Below, piece by piece: positions 44,246 to 53,004 of a stretch of DNA of 64,000 nucleotides. The notes beneath the pieces were generated by a model. The model did no database searches, was not told the origin of the DNA, and worked only from the letters and a program-made list of their open reading frames with translations. Positions within the stretch are counted from its first letter, which is position 1. Every line of letters starts with the position of its first letter. The stretch is taken from NCBI RefSeq assembly GCF_018613195.1, contig NZ_JAGGQQ010000010.1, positions 107,623-171,622 of the forward strand, written 5' to 3'. A program made the position numbers and the translations under genes. This DNA is from Bacillus sp. ISL-45. GTDB taxonomy: Bacteria; Bacillota; Bacilli; Bacillales; Cytobacillaceae.

Positions 44246-45993
44246 TTTGTGTCACCTTTTAGCATGGAAGTTATTTCCCGGGAAACAGAATTCCACAAAT
44301 CTCGATGTTCCTTCAGGTTGGAATCCCTCATTGTCCTGATTTCCATCACTTTTAAGCCGCTAATCTCTTGGTTTTTGGCAAAGGTCCCTGAAAAGTGCTC
44401 CCAATCTTTGATTAAATCATATTTCCCGTTGTACATTTCGACAACATGGCTGAAATCCAGGTCCAATGGTGTACCGAAAAGCTTTTCAAAATGCTTCGGT
44501 TCCTTTGCCTGAGGCAGGAACGAGAAGATTCCTCCGCCATTATTGTTGATCAGCAAAATATTGATATTGATATTATATAATTTTGAAGCCAGTAAGCCAT
44601 TTAAATCATGATAGAATGTCAGATCGCCCAATACAAGGTAGCATGGCTGCGATACACTTGCTACACCAAGTGCGGTGGAGACAATACCGTCGATTCCATT
44701 CGCCCCTCTGTTTGCCATTACCTTGATATTCTTTTTATTTAATAGGAAGAACGAATCAAGGTCCCTGATAGGCATGCTGTTTCCAACAAATAATGTTGAG
44801 CCTTCTGGAAGCATTTCAGTAAGCTGCTGGAATAGCTTGCCTTCACTTAACTCCTCAACTTGAGAGATAGCCGATAATTGTTCTTTGGCGAGTTCATTTA
44901 GAGAGCGCCATTTTTCGAGATAGTCAGACTTGCCTGCTGGTGAAGCAGCCTCGCTAAGTTTTGTACAGAACAAAGCCTCGTCGCAGTACAGCATATCAGA
45001 GGCTGACATCGTAGGCTCACGCCAGCCTGCACCGCTGTCGACAACGAATTGGCGTGCATTACGGTTTTCCTTTATAAAAATAGTCAGAGCTTTAGAAATT
45101 GGCATTGCTCCAAATCGGATGATGACATCAGGCTTCAGCGATTCCTTGGCATCTTCATTTCTTAAAAAAGCATCATAGGCATCAATGATGTGTTGTCCAT
45201 CATGCTCTCCGCTGCGCAATTGTGACAGGGGATCCGCGATGATCGGAAACTGTAATCTGTCTGCAAGAGCAATGACTTCCTCAGTAAATTCACTGTTGTC
45301 GAGCTGCCCGCAAACAATAATCCCTTTCTGATAGCAAGAGATATCCTCACTGATCGCAGCAAACGTTTGATCTGATAGACTGAGGTGGCCGGTCTCGATT
45401 TCCACATAACCGCCAACGCGCTCAGGCAGCTCGAACAAGTTACCATCCATTAGCGGAATCAATGGCTCCCTGAATGGGAAATTCAGATGGACTGGTCCTT
45501 GCGGATAACTTGCTGCAGTAGCCGCTGCCCTTCCGCAAACAGTTCTCGCATAGCGAATCATATCCTCCGTTTTTTCAGGCGGTGCCATTTCGACAAACCA
45601 TTTTACATTTTTGCCGTACAGATGAATCTGGTCAATCGCCTGCGGCGCACCGACATCACGCAATTCATGCGGCCGGTCTGCTGTCAGGACAATCAGCGGT
45701 ATCCTTGAAATACTGGCTTCAATCACCGCTGGATAATAGTTCGCCGCAGCAGTACCCGAGGTACAAAGCAAGGCGACAGGCTTTTGGGTAGCCTTTGCAA
45801 TTCCAAGTGCAAAAAAGGAAGCAGATCGCTCATCGACCTGGATATGGATACGCAAGTCTGGGTGCTCAGCCATAACCAATGCCATTGGCGTTGACCTCGA
45901 ACCAGGACTGATGACAACATCCTTTACACCCGTTTTCGATAATTCTGCAACAAATGCTGCGATATAAGCTGTTAAACCTTCCTGGTGGCTCAT
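44242..45993 (-). CDS. menD: SEPHCHC synthase (2-succinyl-5-enolpyruvyl-6-hydroxy-3-cyclohexene-1-carboxylate synthase)
   Basis: 583 residues, ThDP enzyme: N-terminal SPGSRSTPMALV and VDERSASFFALG (Glu that activates ThDP), C-terminal GDLTFYHDLNGLLA...NNNGGGIFSFLP ThDP/Mg site. Condenses 2-oxoglutarate with isochorismate. ATG overlaps the menF stop. Confidence 0.96.
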   Translation of the reverse strand: MSHQEGLTAYIAAFVAELSKTGVKDVVISPGSRSTPMALVMAEHPDLRIHIQVDERSASFFALGIAKATQKPVALLCTSGTAAANYYPAVIEASISRIPLIVLTADRPHELRDVGAPQAIDQIHLYGKNVKWFVEMAPPEKTEDMIRYARTVCGRAAATAASYPQGPVHLNFPFREPLIPLMDGNLFELPERVGGYVEIETGHLSLSDQTFAAISEDISCYQKGIIVCGQLDNSEFTEEVIALADRLQFPIIADPLSQLRSGEHDGQHIIDAYDAFLRNEDAKESLKPDVIIRFGAMPISKALTIFIKENRNARQFVVDSGAGWREPTMSASDMLYCDEALFCTKLSEAASPAGKSDYLEKWRSLNELAKEQLSAISQVEELSEGKLFQQLTEMLPEGSTLFVGNSMPIRDLDSFFLLNKKNIKVMANRGANGIDGIVSTALGVASVSQPCYLVLGDLTFYHDLNGLLASKLYNININILLINNNGGGIFSFLPQAKEPKHFEKLFGTPLDLDFSHVVEMYNGKYDLIKDWEHFSGTFAKNQEISGLKVMEIRTMRDSNLKEHRDLWNSVSREITSMLKGDTK

Positions 45994-47396
45994 GTGATCT
46001 TTCCTCCAAGTGCTGTAAGCATCGGCCGGAACTTGATGCTAGTCTCTTTATATTCACTATCGGCATTTGAATCTGCCACGATGCCGCAGCCGGCAAATAG
46101 TGACACTTCATTTCCCTGAATCAGGCCTGAGCGGATCGCTACGGCAAATTCACCATTTCCCTGATAATCCATCCAGCCAACAGGTGCAGCATAAAGGCCT
46201 CTGTCCAGCTGTTCGATTTCCCTGATCTTCTCGATCGCTGCCTGCTTCGGCAACCCGCCCAATGCAGGAGTCGGGTGAAGTCTGTCCACTAAATGAAGAA
46301 GTGATGTCCCTTCCCGATTTTTACCGATGACAGGTGTATACAAATGCTGAATATATTTCATTTTCATCAAAACAGGCTTTTCAGGAAGAATCACCTGATC
46401 ACAGGTTTCTTCCATTGCACCCCTGATCATATCCACCACATATTGGTGTTCAATCAGGTTTTTCTGGTCTGTTAAGAGTTCCTCACCAAGCTTTTCATCT
46501 TCTTCAGGAGTATTCCCCCTGGCGATCGAACCTGCCAGGCAGGCTGAGAACAGACTAGCCCCATCCTTTTTGACCAATCTTTCGGGAGAAGCTCCGATAA
46601 AGCAGTCACCATTGGATTCAAAAGCAAATGCAAAACTTTCTTGTTGATTCTCCAAAAGGTTCGCCAGAACACTTTCTGCCTGGACTTCATCTGTAAAATG
46701 AAGACGAAGCTCCCTCGCAAGCACGACTTTCTTCAATTCGCTATTTTCAAAACCGTCTACAACATCAGTTACTGTCTGCTTCCACGCCTCAGGATCGATT
46801 TCGATAATATCCTTAAAATCAAGTCTGGCTAGCGCTGGTTTCTGTCCAGCCTTCGAAAGAACCTCTTCCCTCTCCCGTGTGACTTTATCAAATAGTGACA
46901 TATCATCATGCTGGGTGCAGACTACATTGGTTGTAAAATAAGCCTCTCCCTTTACAATCGTCAGCATATATTTTGGAATGTGGAAAAGAGCTTCCGAAAA
47001 TTTGGACCATAAGCCTGTTTTCTTCTTCAGAGGATCAAAGGTAAATCCACCAAGCATCGATGGCCCCGTTCCATTTACATTATATTTATTAAAAACCAAT
47101 GCCGTATCCATGAAGCGCTTCCACTCTTTTTCAACATGAAGAAAGCGGTCAGCTCCCTGATCCGACTGTATTTGTCCGCATATACCCAATCCAGTAAGGA
47201 AGTGTTCCCCTTCAGGATCCTTCCAGAAAAAGCGTTCTCCAAAAAACTTTTCCCTGCCTGAAGCAAAAAAATAAAAAGGATCTATAGTATTTATTCTATG
47301 GACTTCGCTGACCAAAACCGACTGAGATTGTCCTTTGGCCCGCTCAATCGCCTCAAGAATTCCCTGTCTAAGTTCTGTTTCCTGAATGGCAACCAA
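45990..47396 (-). CDS. menF: Isochorismate synthase
   Basis: 468 residues, chorismate-binding fold: FAFESNGDCFIGASPERLVKK, LAGSIARG, HPTPALGG, GWMDYQGNGEFAVAIRS. Start is TTG at 47396 with GGGGGG 6 bp upstream. First gene of menFDHBEC, divergent from menA. Confidence 0.93.
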   Translation of the reverse strand: MVAIQETELRQGILEAIERAKGQSQSVLVSEVHRINTIDPFYFFASGREKFFGERFFWKDPEGEHFLTGLGICGQIQSDQGADRFLHVEKEWKRFMDTALVFNKYNVNGTGPSMLGGFTFDPLKKKTGLWSKFSEALFHIPKYMLTIVKGEAYFTTNVVCTQHDDMSLFDKVTREREEVLSKAGQKPALARLDFKDIIEIDPEAWKQTVTDVVDGFENSELKKVVLARELRLHFTDEVQAESVLANLLENQQESFAFAFESNGDCFIGASPERLVKKDGASLFSACLAGSIARGNTPEEDEKLGEELLTDQKNLIEHQYVVDMIRGAMEETCDQVILPEKPVLMKMKYIQHLYTPVIGKNREGTSLLHLVDRLHPTPALGGLPKQAAIEKIREIEQLDRGLYAAPVGWMDYQGNGEFAVAIRSGLIQGNEVSLFAGCGIVADSNADSEYKETSIKFRPMLTALGGKIT

Positions 47397-47453
47397 AATT
47401 ATCCCCCCAATAACAGCCTCTCATCTGTTATCACACGTTTTAAAGCTTATTTT

Positions 47454-47482
47454 AAGATACACCTCATACACCACGATGTCAA
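47454..47482 (-). promoter_or_regulatory. SigA promoter of the menF operon
   Basis: TTGACA, 17 bp, TATCTT on the minus strand, 58 bp upstream of the menF start. Confidence 0.6.
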
Positions 47483-47587
47483 CGATGGCGGGCTTTTCTA
47501 ACCTTTTATCATCCTTATTATATATATTGCACGCAGACAGCTGAGGCAATCTGGAAAAACCATCCTCATTATACGTGAAAATACTAA

Positions 47588-47616
47588 TTGACAGTGTATA
47601 TGTGAATATCTACACT
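47588..47616 (+). promoter_or_regulatory. Upstream SigA-type promoter of menA
   Basis: TTGACA, 17 bp, TACACT. AGTGTA and TACACT at 47593 and 47611 form an inverted pair across it, which could be an operator. Confidence 0.5.
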
Positions 47617-47657
47617 AATAATTGTAAGGTAATTTAGCCTAGATATGAAAGGTCTTT

Positions 47658-47686
47658 TTGACAATTTTGGTTCTTTTAGATAAAAT
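47658..47686 (+). promoter_or_regulatory. Proximal SigA promoter of menA
   Basis: TTGACA, 17 bp, TAAAAT, 44 bp before the menA start. With the promoter at 47588 this makes two tandem promoters. Confidence 0.65.
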
Positions 47687-47729
47687 ATTAAGGTTTGATA
47701 GATTGATATAATAAGGGAGAGAATTAGTT

Positions 47730-48662
47730 ATGCAACCACAGCTACAGCCTAGTTCTTCACCAGCAGTCAATGGCGCAGACTGGAGAGTCTGGTGGCAGCT
47801 TACACGGCCGCACACTTTGACAGCCGCATTTGCACCTGTCCTTCTGGGGACTGCTTTAGCGATAGAATACAGCGGTGGAATCCATTGGGGAATGTTCCTC
47901 GCAATGTTAATAGCCAGTCTGTTGATTCAGGCAGCAACGAATATGTTCAATGAGTATTATGATTTTAAACGCGGACTTGATAATGAAAACTCTGTTGGAA
48001 TCGGCGGGGCAATCGTCCGTCACGGCATAAAACCTAAAACGGTACTGAATCTAGCCTTTGGCTTGTATGGTATCTCAGTCCTTCTTGGCATATATATTTG
48101 CATGAGCACCAGCTGGTGGGTCGCTGCTGTCGGAGTCGTTTCCCTTGCAGCCGGTTACCTTTATACTGGCGGTCCATTGCCGATTGCCTACACACCTTTT
48201 GGCGAGCTAGTGGCAGGATTTTTCATGGGTGTACTGATCATCCTTATTTCCTTCTACATCCAGACAGGCACGGTAACTCCTACTAGTGTACTTGTTTCTT
48301 TTCCTAGCTTTTTGCTTGTTGGCGCAATCCTGCTTGCGAATAATATTCGTGACCTTGATGGCGACAAGGAATTTGGCCGGAAGACACTGGCGATCCTGCT
48401 AGGACGAAAAGGCGCAATCAGGCTGCTAGCAGGAATGTTCATTGTATCCTACGCCTGGGTAATCGGCCTGATTATTGCAGGTGTGGTATCACCTTGGCTC
48501 GCGATTGTCGCCCTCAGCATTCCTAAAGCTGTAAAAGCAACGAAGGGATTCATCGGAAAATCGAATCCGTTGCAAATGATGCCGGCTATGGCTAACACAG
48601 CAAAGACCAACACCATTTTCGGCTTACTTCTATCAGTAGGCATTTTCATCAGTTGGATATAG
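47730..48662 (+). CDS. menA: 1,4-Dihydroxy-2-naphthoate polyprenyltransferase
   Basis: 310 residues, UbiA family with about nine TM helices. Asp-rich motifs: NMFNEYYDFKRG (first) and NNIRDLDGDKEFGRKT (second), which bind prenyl diphosphate and Mg. Attaches the isoprenoid tail in menaquinone synthesis. AAGGGAGAG ribosome site. Separate from the men operon but divergent to it. Confidence 0.95.
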   Translation: MQPQLQPSSSPAVNGADWRVWWQLTRPHTLTAAFAPVLLGTALAIEYSGGIHWGMFLAMLIASLLIQAATNMFNEYYDFKRGLDNENSVGIGGAIVRHGIKPKTVLNLAFGLYGISVLLGIYICMSTSWWVAAVGVVSLAAGYLYTGGPLPIAYTPFGELVAGFFMGVLIILISFYIQTGTVTPTSVLVSFPSFLLVGAILLANNIRDLDGDKEFGRKTLAILLGRKGAIRLLAGMFIVSYAWVIGLIIAGVVSPWLAIVALSIPKAVKATKGFIGKSNPLQMMPAMANTAKTNTIFGLLLSVGIFISWI

Positions 48663-48771
48663 TCACCTTCGAGAAGCTTCTGCCTTTGGCGGAAGCTTTT
48701 TCTATGTTTCTTACCATCACGAGCGGGTATTTAGTACGTATGACACGAATCAAAACTAAGGATGTGTAATC

Positions 48772-49539
48772 ATGCTGACAAATGACCAGCTTACCCAATT
48801 GAAGCAAACCCTTATAGATGAAAAAGAAACACTTATTTCGCAAATAGATAACAATGAAGAGGAAGGTTATCTGGAAGGCAGCCAAAGGGAGGCAACCGGA
48901 GAGCTTTCTTCATACGATAATCACCCTGCTGACAGCGGAACAGAACTGTTTGAGCGAAGCAAAAATCTCGCTTTGGACGAGCATTTTGATGGCCAGATGG
49001 AAAAAGTGGAAAATGCGCTGAAGGCTATTGAAGATGGTACGTACGGTAAATGCGCAGAGTGCGGTAAGGAAATTCCTTTTGAACGACTGGAAGCAGTTCC
49101 GTATACTTTATATTGTGTTGAGCATTCCACAGAACAAACTCTTTCAAATGACCGCCCAGTTGAAGAGGAAGTTCTGGAATATACTCACGAAGCAGATTTC
49201 GACCGCAGACAAAACGAAGAAATGGCCGATAACAGGAACAGCTTTAATGATGTAGCTGAATTCGGTACATCTGAAACACCATCTGACCTTACCGGTGATC
49301 ATGAAGATTATAATAAGCTCTATATTGATAATGAAAAAGAACGAGGGTTCACAGAAGACTTCGAGTCTTTCAGCGCCACAGATATCGAAGGTGATGACCG
49401 CCATGTTTTCCAGAGTGACAGCGAAGAGGAATACGAAGAAATGCTCGACGAAGCCGACATGGAGTCCGAGTTGGGTGATATCCCTTATAAAGAGGGAGAT
49501 AGTTATATCAATGATGATAAGAAAAAAAATAACGAATAG
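48772..49539 (+). CDS. yteA: YteA family DksA/TraR-type zinc-finger protein
   Basis: 255 residues. N-terminal coiled coil (LTQLKQTLIDEKETLISQID), a DksA-like zinc finger (CAECGKEIPFERLEAVPYTLYCVEH, about residues 88-112), and a very acidic C-terminal half (SDSEEEYEEMLDEADMESELGD). The family is called sporulation-related in B. subtilis. Binding to RNA polymerase is possible from homology only. Confidence 0.88.
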   Translation: MLTNDQLTQLKQTLIDEKETLISQIDNNEEEGYLEGSQREATGELSSYDNHPADSGTELFERSKNLALDEHFDGQMEKVENALKAIEDGTYGKCAECGKEIPFERLEAVPYTLYCVEHSTEQTLSNDRPVEEEVLEYTHEADFDRRQNEEMADNRNSFNDVAEFGTSETPSDLTGDHEDYNKLYIDNEKERGFTEDFESFSATDIEGDDRHVFQSDSEEEYEEMLDEADMESELGDIPYKEGDSYINDDKKKNNE

Positions 49540-49545
49540 ACAACG

Positions 49546-49580
49546 GCCTCAGTTCGATTTTATGGACTGAGGCTTCGTTT
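49546..49580 (+). terminator. Terminator after yteA
   Basis: GCCTCAGT ... ACTGAGGC followed by TTCGTTTT. Confidence 0.7.
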
Positions 49581-49782
49581 TGCAGTCGATTTAAACTCAT
49601 TTGGAAAATAAGCGCAACATTAAAAACCATTGAAGACCTGAAATTTTATTTTTTAAGAAAACATGGCATCAATAACCTCTATTGGATACCTAAATTTCTA
49701 TTTTTTTGAAAATCAGGGCACCAATAAGCCCGCCTGGCAAAATTAATTGAATCTCTCTGCTAAGTGGATGGGATTCTTCAAT

Positions 49783-50232
49783 TCACTTTCCGTTTTCCAC
49801 AACGACACTGCTGCTAATTGGCATCCCTCTATAAGCCAATGCCCCGTGATTGTTTGAAATGAGTGTAACCATAATTTCGTTGTCACCTTTTTTCAAAGTG
49901 TCCAAATTATAAAAATGTCCGTACAGCCGATTGATTTTTTTGCCGTTCACATAAATATGGGCATGGCCCTCGTTAAAACTAGGATCATCGCTCCCTACCT
50001 TTTCTGGAGCGAACCTAAAATGAGTAGTATCAACACTTAATAACCATGTGCCTGACATGTCCTGGGTGACGTTTAAATTCACTGATGGTACTTGGTAACC
50101 CTCTGGAATTTCAACATAGTCATGCTGCATATGGTTCGCTGAATAGGGATTGTGCTCATTATTACTTGTAAAATAAAGAAAGAACACAATGAACGGTATA
50201 AAAAAAACTAAAAAACTCTTCCACCTTTCCAA
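49783..50232 (-). CDS. Membrane-anchored extracytoplasmic protein, His-containing, unknown
   Basis: 149 residues: N-terminal TM anchor (FLVFFIPFIVFFLYF), then a beta-sandwich-like domain with several His (NHMQHDY; FNEGHAHIYVNGKKINRLYGHFY; SNNHGALAYRG) that could bind a metal such as copper, though this is only a guess from composition. It follows the DUF2243 gene by 15 bp on the same strand, so the pair is likely an operon. Confidence 0.65.
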   Translation of the reverse strand: MERWKSFLVFFIPFIVFFLYFTSNNEHNPYSANHMQHDYVEIPEGYQVPSVNLNVTQDMSGTWLLSVDTTHFRFAPEKVGSDDPSFNEGHAHIYVNGKKINRLYGHFYNLDTLKKGDNEIMVTLISNNHGALAYRGMPISSSVVVENGK

Positions 50233-50247
50233 TTCTGCATCCCACCT

Positions 50248-50691
50248 TTACGCATCTTGTTCCAGCCGCTTAATCATCAATCCGATGACCACTAACAGAG
50301 CACCAATCGCCAAAAATGCCAGGTCGTACATCAGAGGGTTATCTGCCAATGGCTTGACTCGATGCACTTGCAGAATATGATGATCAATAATTCCTTCAAC
50401 GAGATTGAACGCTCCCCCGCCGATGAATATCCCTCCCAGGAATATTCTCCAACTGGAGCCAAGCTGATTTTTCCGAGCATCCTGAAAGATTTTCACACCG
50501 CCCCAGAGGAGCTTCGCAGAAAACAATGCGGTAAATAAGCCGTCTGTAAAAATCTCCAGCTGAATATTGTCGCTAAGAACCATATGGTGCCACTGGAGCA
50601 GCTGGTGGAACACAATTCCATCTATCGCGCCCAGTAATCCTAAGCCCAGGATCAATCCGGCAATGAATAAATTCTTATTTTCTTTTTTCAA
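50248..50691 (-). CDS. DUF2243 domain membrane protein
   Basis: 147 residues, four TM helices (LFIAGLILGLGLLGAIDG; LFTALFSAKLLWGGV; IFLGGIFIGGGAFNLVEG; LAFLAIGALLVVIGLMI) with His residues near helix ends (VFHQLLQWHHM, GIIDHHILQVH), the DUF2243 pattern. Function unknown; such genes often lie near copper or cytochrome oxidase assembly genes. Confidence 0.8.
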   Translation of the reverse strand: MKKENKNLFIAGLILGLGLLGAIDGIVFHQLLQWHHMVLSDNIQLEIFTDGLFTALFSAKLLWGGVKIFQDARKNQLGSSWRIFLGGIFIGGGAFNLVEGIIDHHILQVHRVKPLADNPLMYDLAFLAIGALLVVIGLMIKRLEQDA

Positions 50692-50761
50692 AAAAACACC
50701 CTCTTAGAGAATTTCATACTATCTCGATTAGTGCCCAAAAATTCGCGATATTATACGGCAA

Positions 50762-50842
50762 AACAAAAAAAGATTGGAGAGCATTCTCCAATCCTATTGG
50801 AGAGCATCCACCAATCCTATTGGAGAGCACTCTCCAACCTCG
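50762..50842 (-). terminator. Three tandem terminator-like hairpins after the ferritin/cupin gene
   Basis: On the minus strand the last hairpin is GATTGGAGA-ATGC-TCTCCAATC followed by seven T. Two more near-copies (GGAGAGnnnnCTCC, with ATTGG / CCAAT flanks) are repeated at about 23-24-nt steps between 50796 and 50842. Confidence 0.75.
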
Positions 50843-50852
50843 TTACCACTAT

Positions 50853-51752
50853 TTACTCCGCTTCCATCGCATCTGCTTTTGTTTCGTGGACAGTTCCGAA
50901 TGGATGCTCAGGCGGTGCATAGATTACATATACTTTTAGCTTTGTATCGCCGATATTTGTCACGTTATGCCATTTTCCCTCAGGAATCAAAATGGCAAAG
51001 TCATCAGAGACCCTCGCTTCAAAATCGAGGTTATCTTTGCTGTCCCCCATTTGTACGAATGCTTCTCCTTCTTCTACTCGGATGAATTGGTCACCGGTTT
51101 CATGAATCTCCAGTCCAATATCATCACCGATATCAATATTCATAACAGTCACTTGCAGGTTCTTCCCCGTCCAAATGGCAGTCCGGAATGTTTCGTTTTG
51201 CAGGCTTGCTTCTTCGATATTTATAGTAAATGGCTCATTCCCAATATCTGTTAATTGTATGCTTCCTTCTTGCCTTAAACAGCCAAATCTTGTTGCATGC
51301 TCGATTTCATCTGCAAATGCCCTAAAGAAGACATTACCTACCGGAAGATATTGAGTCAGCAAGTAACTATTACGATATTCATGATAATCTTCGACTTCTG
51401 CTTCATATGCCTTTTGCAAACCTTCCTGATAAGACCGGAAATCCACTTGTTCAATCTGATACTGCGGCGATTGTCCCGTTAGTGTGACAAACAGGTCGGT
51501 AAATTGCTTTAAGTGAACTTGCTTATCCTCCAAAGCCTGCTGTATCGCTTTCTTATGCCTTTGATTTGGGGCAAATTCCGCCAGGCGACCGTAAAAATCA
51601 ACTGCTGAAGCTTCTCCTTTTATTCCAGCAAGCAGCGCTTCAAGAACTTGCTGATGGCTATTTTGGCTCGATCTTGCCATAAAGTCTGGGCTATATACAC
51701 TTGAGTAGGCATTTGGATAGGAATAGGATGGAACGTTATACAAATTGCTCAT
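50853..51752 (-). CDS. Ferritin-like / cupin fusion protein
   Basis: About 299 residues. The first part (about 40-170) is a helical ferritin-like domain with Glu/His pairs placed as in rubrerythrin-like proteins (GIKGEASAVDFY; ADEIEHATRFG). The last 110 residues form a cupin (EIHETGDQFIRVEEGEAFVQMGD; PEGKWHNVTNIG) that looks like stand-alone B. subtilis cupins. The start is unsure: ATG 51752 touches AAGGGA, and the frame opens with TTG at 51773. Function unknown; metal or small-molecule binding in both parts is inferred from the folds. Confidence 0.72.
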   Translation of the reverse strand: MSNLYNVPSYSYPNAYSSVYSPDFMARSSQNSHQQVLEALLAGIKGEASAVDFYGRLAEFAPNQRHKKAIQQALEDKQVHLKQFTDLFVTLTGQSPQYQIEQVDFRSYQEGLQKAYEAEVEDYHEYRNSYLLTQYLPVGNVFFRAFADEIEHATRFGCLRQEGSIQLTDIGNEPFTINIEEASLQNETFRTAIWTGKNLQVTVMNIDIGDDIGLEIHETGDQFIRVEEGEAFVQMGDSKDNLDFEARVSDDFAILIPEGKWHNVTNIGDTKLKVYVIYAPPEHPFGTVHETKADAMEAE

Positions 51753-51883
51753 TCCCTTCACAGGTTTTATCAACCCATCCTATGCCCAATGCCCAGGAAA
51801 CGTACATTGTTCGAATTATGGACAAGAATATTCCTGCTGCAGAATCCCAAACTAAGAGTACTTTTTAGAAATGGAGTTAAACG

Positions 51884-52756
51884 ATGAGTATTATTCTAGC
51901 CTTACTGGCCGCGTTATTTGCTTCCTTTACTGCCATTCTCGCTAAAATCGGAATCGAGGATGTCGATTCAAATCTGGCAACTGCCGTCAGAACGATTGTA
52001 GTCGTCATCATGGCCTACGTTATGGTCTTGATAACCGGTCAAACGGAAAACATAATGGAAGTATCAACAAAATCATTCATTTTCCTTGTGCTCTCTGGAT
52101 TGACGACGGGTCTTTCCTGGCTTGCGTTTTTCAAAGCAATCCAGATCGGGGATGTTTCCAAAGTAGTACCGATCGATAAGGCCAGTGTCGTATTGACGAT
52201 CCTGTTATCATTCATCGTATTAAGGGAGCCTGCAACAATGCCAGTTGTGGCTGGTGGGGTCATTATATCTATTGGAACCTTTGTACTGATCGGAAAAGAC
52301 AAAAAGAAGAAGAAGCAGAGGAAGAAGGTTTTCAATACCAAATCATATATTTTTCTCGCCATCATATCAGCAGTCTTCGCCGCCCTGACCAATATCCTCG
52401 CTAAAATAGGAATTGAAGATGTTGATTCGAATGTGGCCACGTTTATCAGAACAGTGGTGATCATTATTTTTGCCTGGGGAATTGTGTTTTTCCAGGGGAC
52501 TGTGAAGCAGCTCAAGAGAATCTCCAGGAAATCCTACATATTCCTAATCCTGTCTGGCGCAGCAACTGGCTTCTCATGGTTATGTTATTTCGCAGCACTG
52601 GCAATCGGCAAAGTAAGCATCGTCAATCCAATTGATAAATTCAGCGTCGTATTGACGATGATCCTGAGTTTCATCATTTTAAAAGAAAAACCAACCAAAT
52701 CCACCATTGCAGGTGCTGTACTGATCACGATAGGAACTGCGTTGTTGATTTTATAG
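51884..52756 (+). CDS. EamA family transporter
   Basis: 290 residues, ten TM helices as two tandem EamA repeats. The halves are strongly alike: (A/I)LAKIGIEDVDSNLAT appears near residues 18-33 and LAKIGIEDVDSNVAT near 170-184; each also has a KSFIF/KSYIFLxLSGxxTGxSWL segment. Drug/metabolite type exporter, substrate unknown. The high similarity of the halves suggests recent internal duplication or conversion. Confidence 0.88.
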   Translation: MSIILALLAALFASFTAILAKIGIEDVDSNLATAVRTIVVVIMAYVMVLITGQTENIMEVSTKSFIFLVLSGLTTGLSWLAFFKAIQIGDVSKVVPIDKASVVLTILLSFIVLREPATMPVVAGGVIISIGTFVLIGKDKKKKKQRKKVFNTKSYIFLAIISAVFAALTNILAKIGIEDVDSNVATFIRTVVIIIFAWGIVFFQGTVKQLKRISRKSYIFLILSGAATGFSWLCYFAALAIGKVSIVNPIDKFSVVLTMILSFIILKEKPTKSTIAGAVLITIGTALLIL

Positions 52757-52784
52757 AGGGGATGAATAGTGATTGATGCTATTA

Positions 52785-52940
52785 TAGTGCTTTTCTGGTT
52801 CGCGCTGACCTCTTTTTTAGCTTATAGAATCTTTCTATGTGCCCTTTTGGCGTTAACACGACTTCATTTGGCCTAAAGAACTTTTCTATGTGCCCTTTTG
52901 GCATTCCCCAACCTTAATTGGGCCTATAGAATTCCCGTTA
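52785..52940. repeat. Intergenic repeats with core TTTCTATGTGCCCTTTTGGC
   Basis: Two direct copies of TTTCTATGTGCCCTTTTGGC at about 52831 and 52879, with related GGCCTA(T/A)AGAA segments at 52859 and 52921 and TTATAGAAT at 52821. No open frame. Confidence 0.6.
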
Positions 52941-52964
52941 AGCTTTCAATCCATAGAAATTAGC

Positions 52965-52996
52965 AAAAAGGGCCAAATCGTCCAACGATCTGACCC
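52965..52996 (-). terminator. Terminator of the glycogen operon
   Basis: On the minus strand GGGTCAGATCGT TGG ACGATTTGGCCC (12 pairs allowing G-U) then TTTTT. Confidence 0.8.
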
Positions 52997-53004
52997 AATG
53001 CTGC

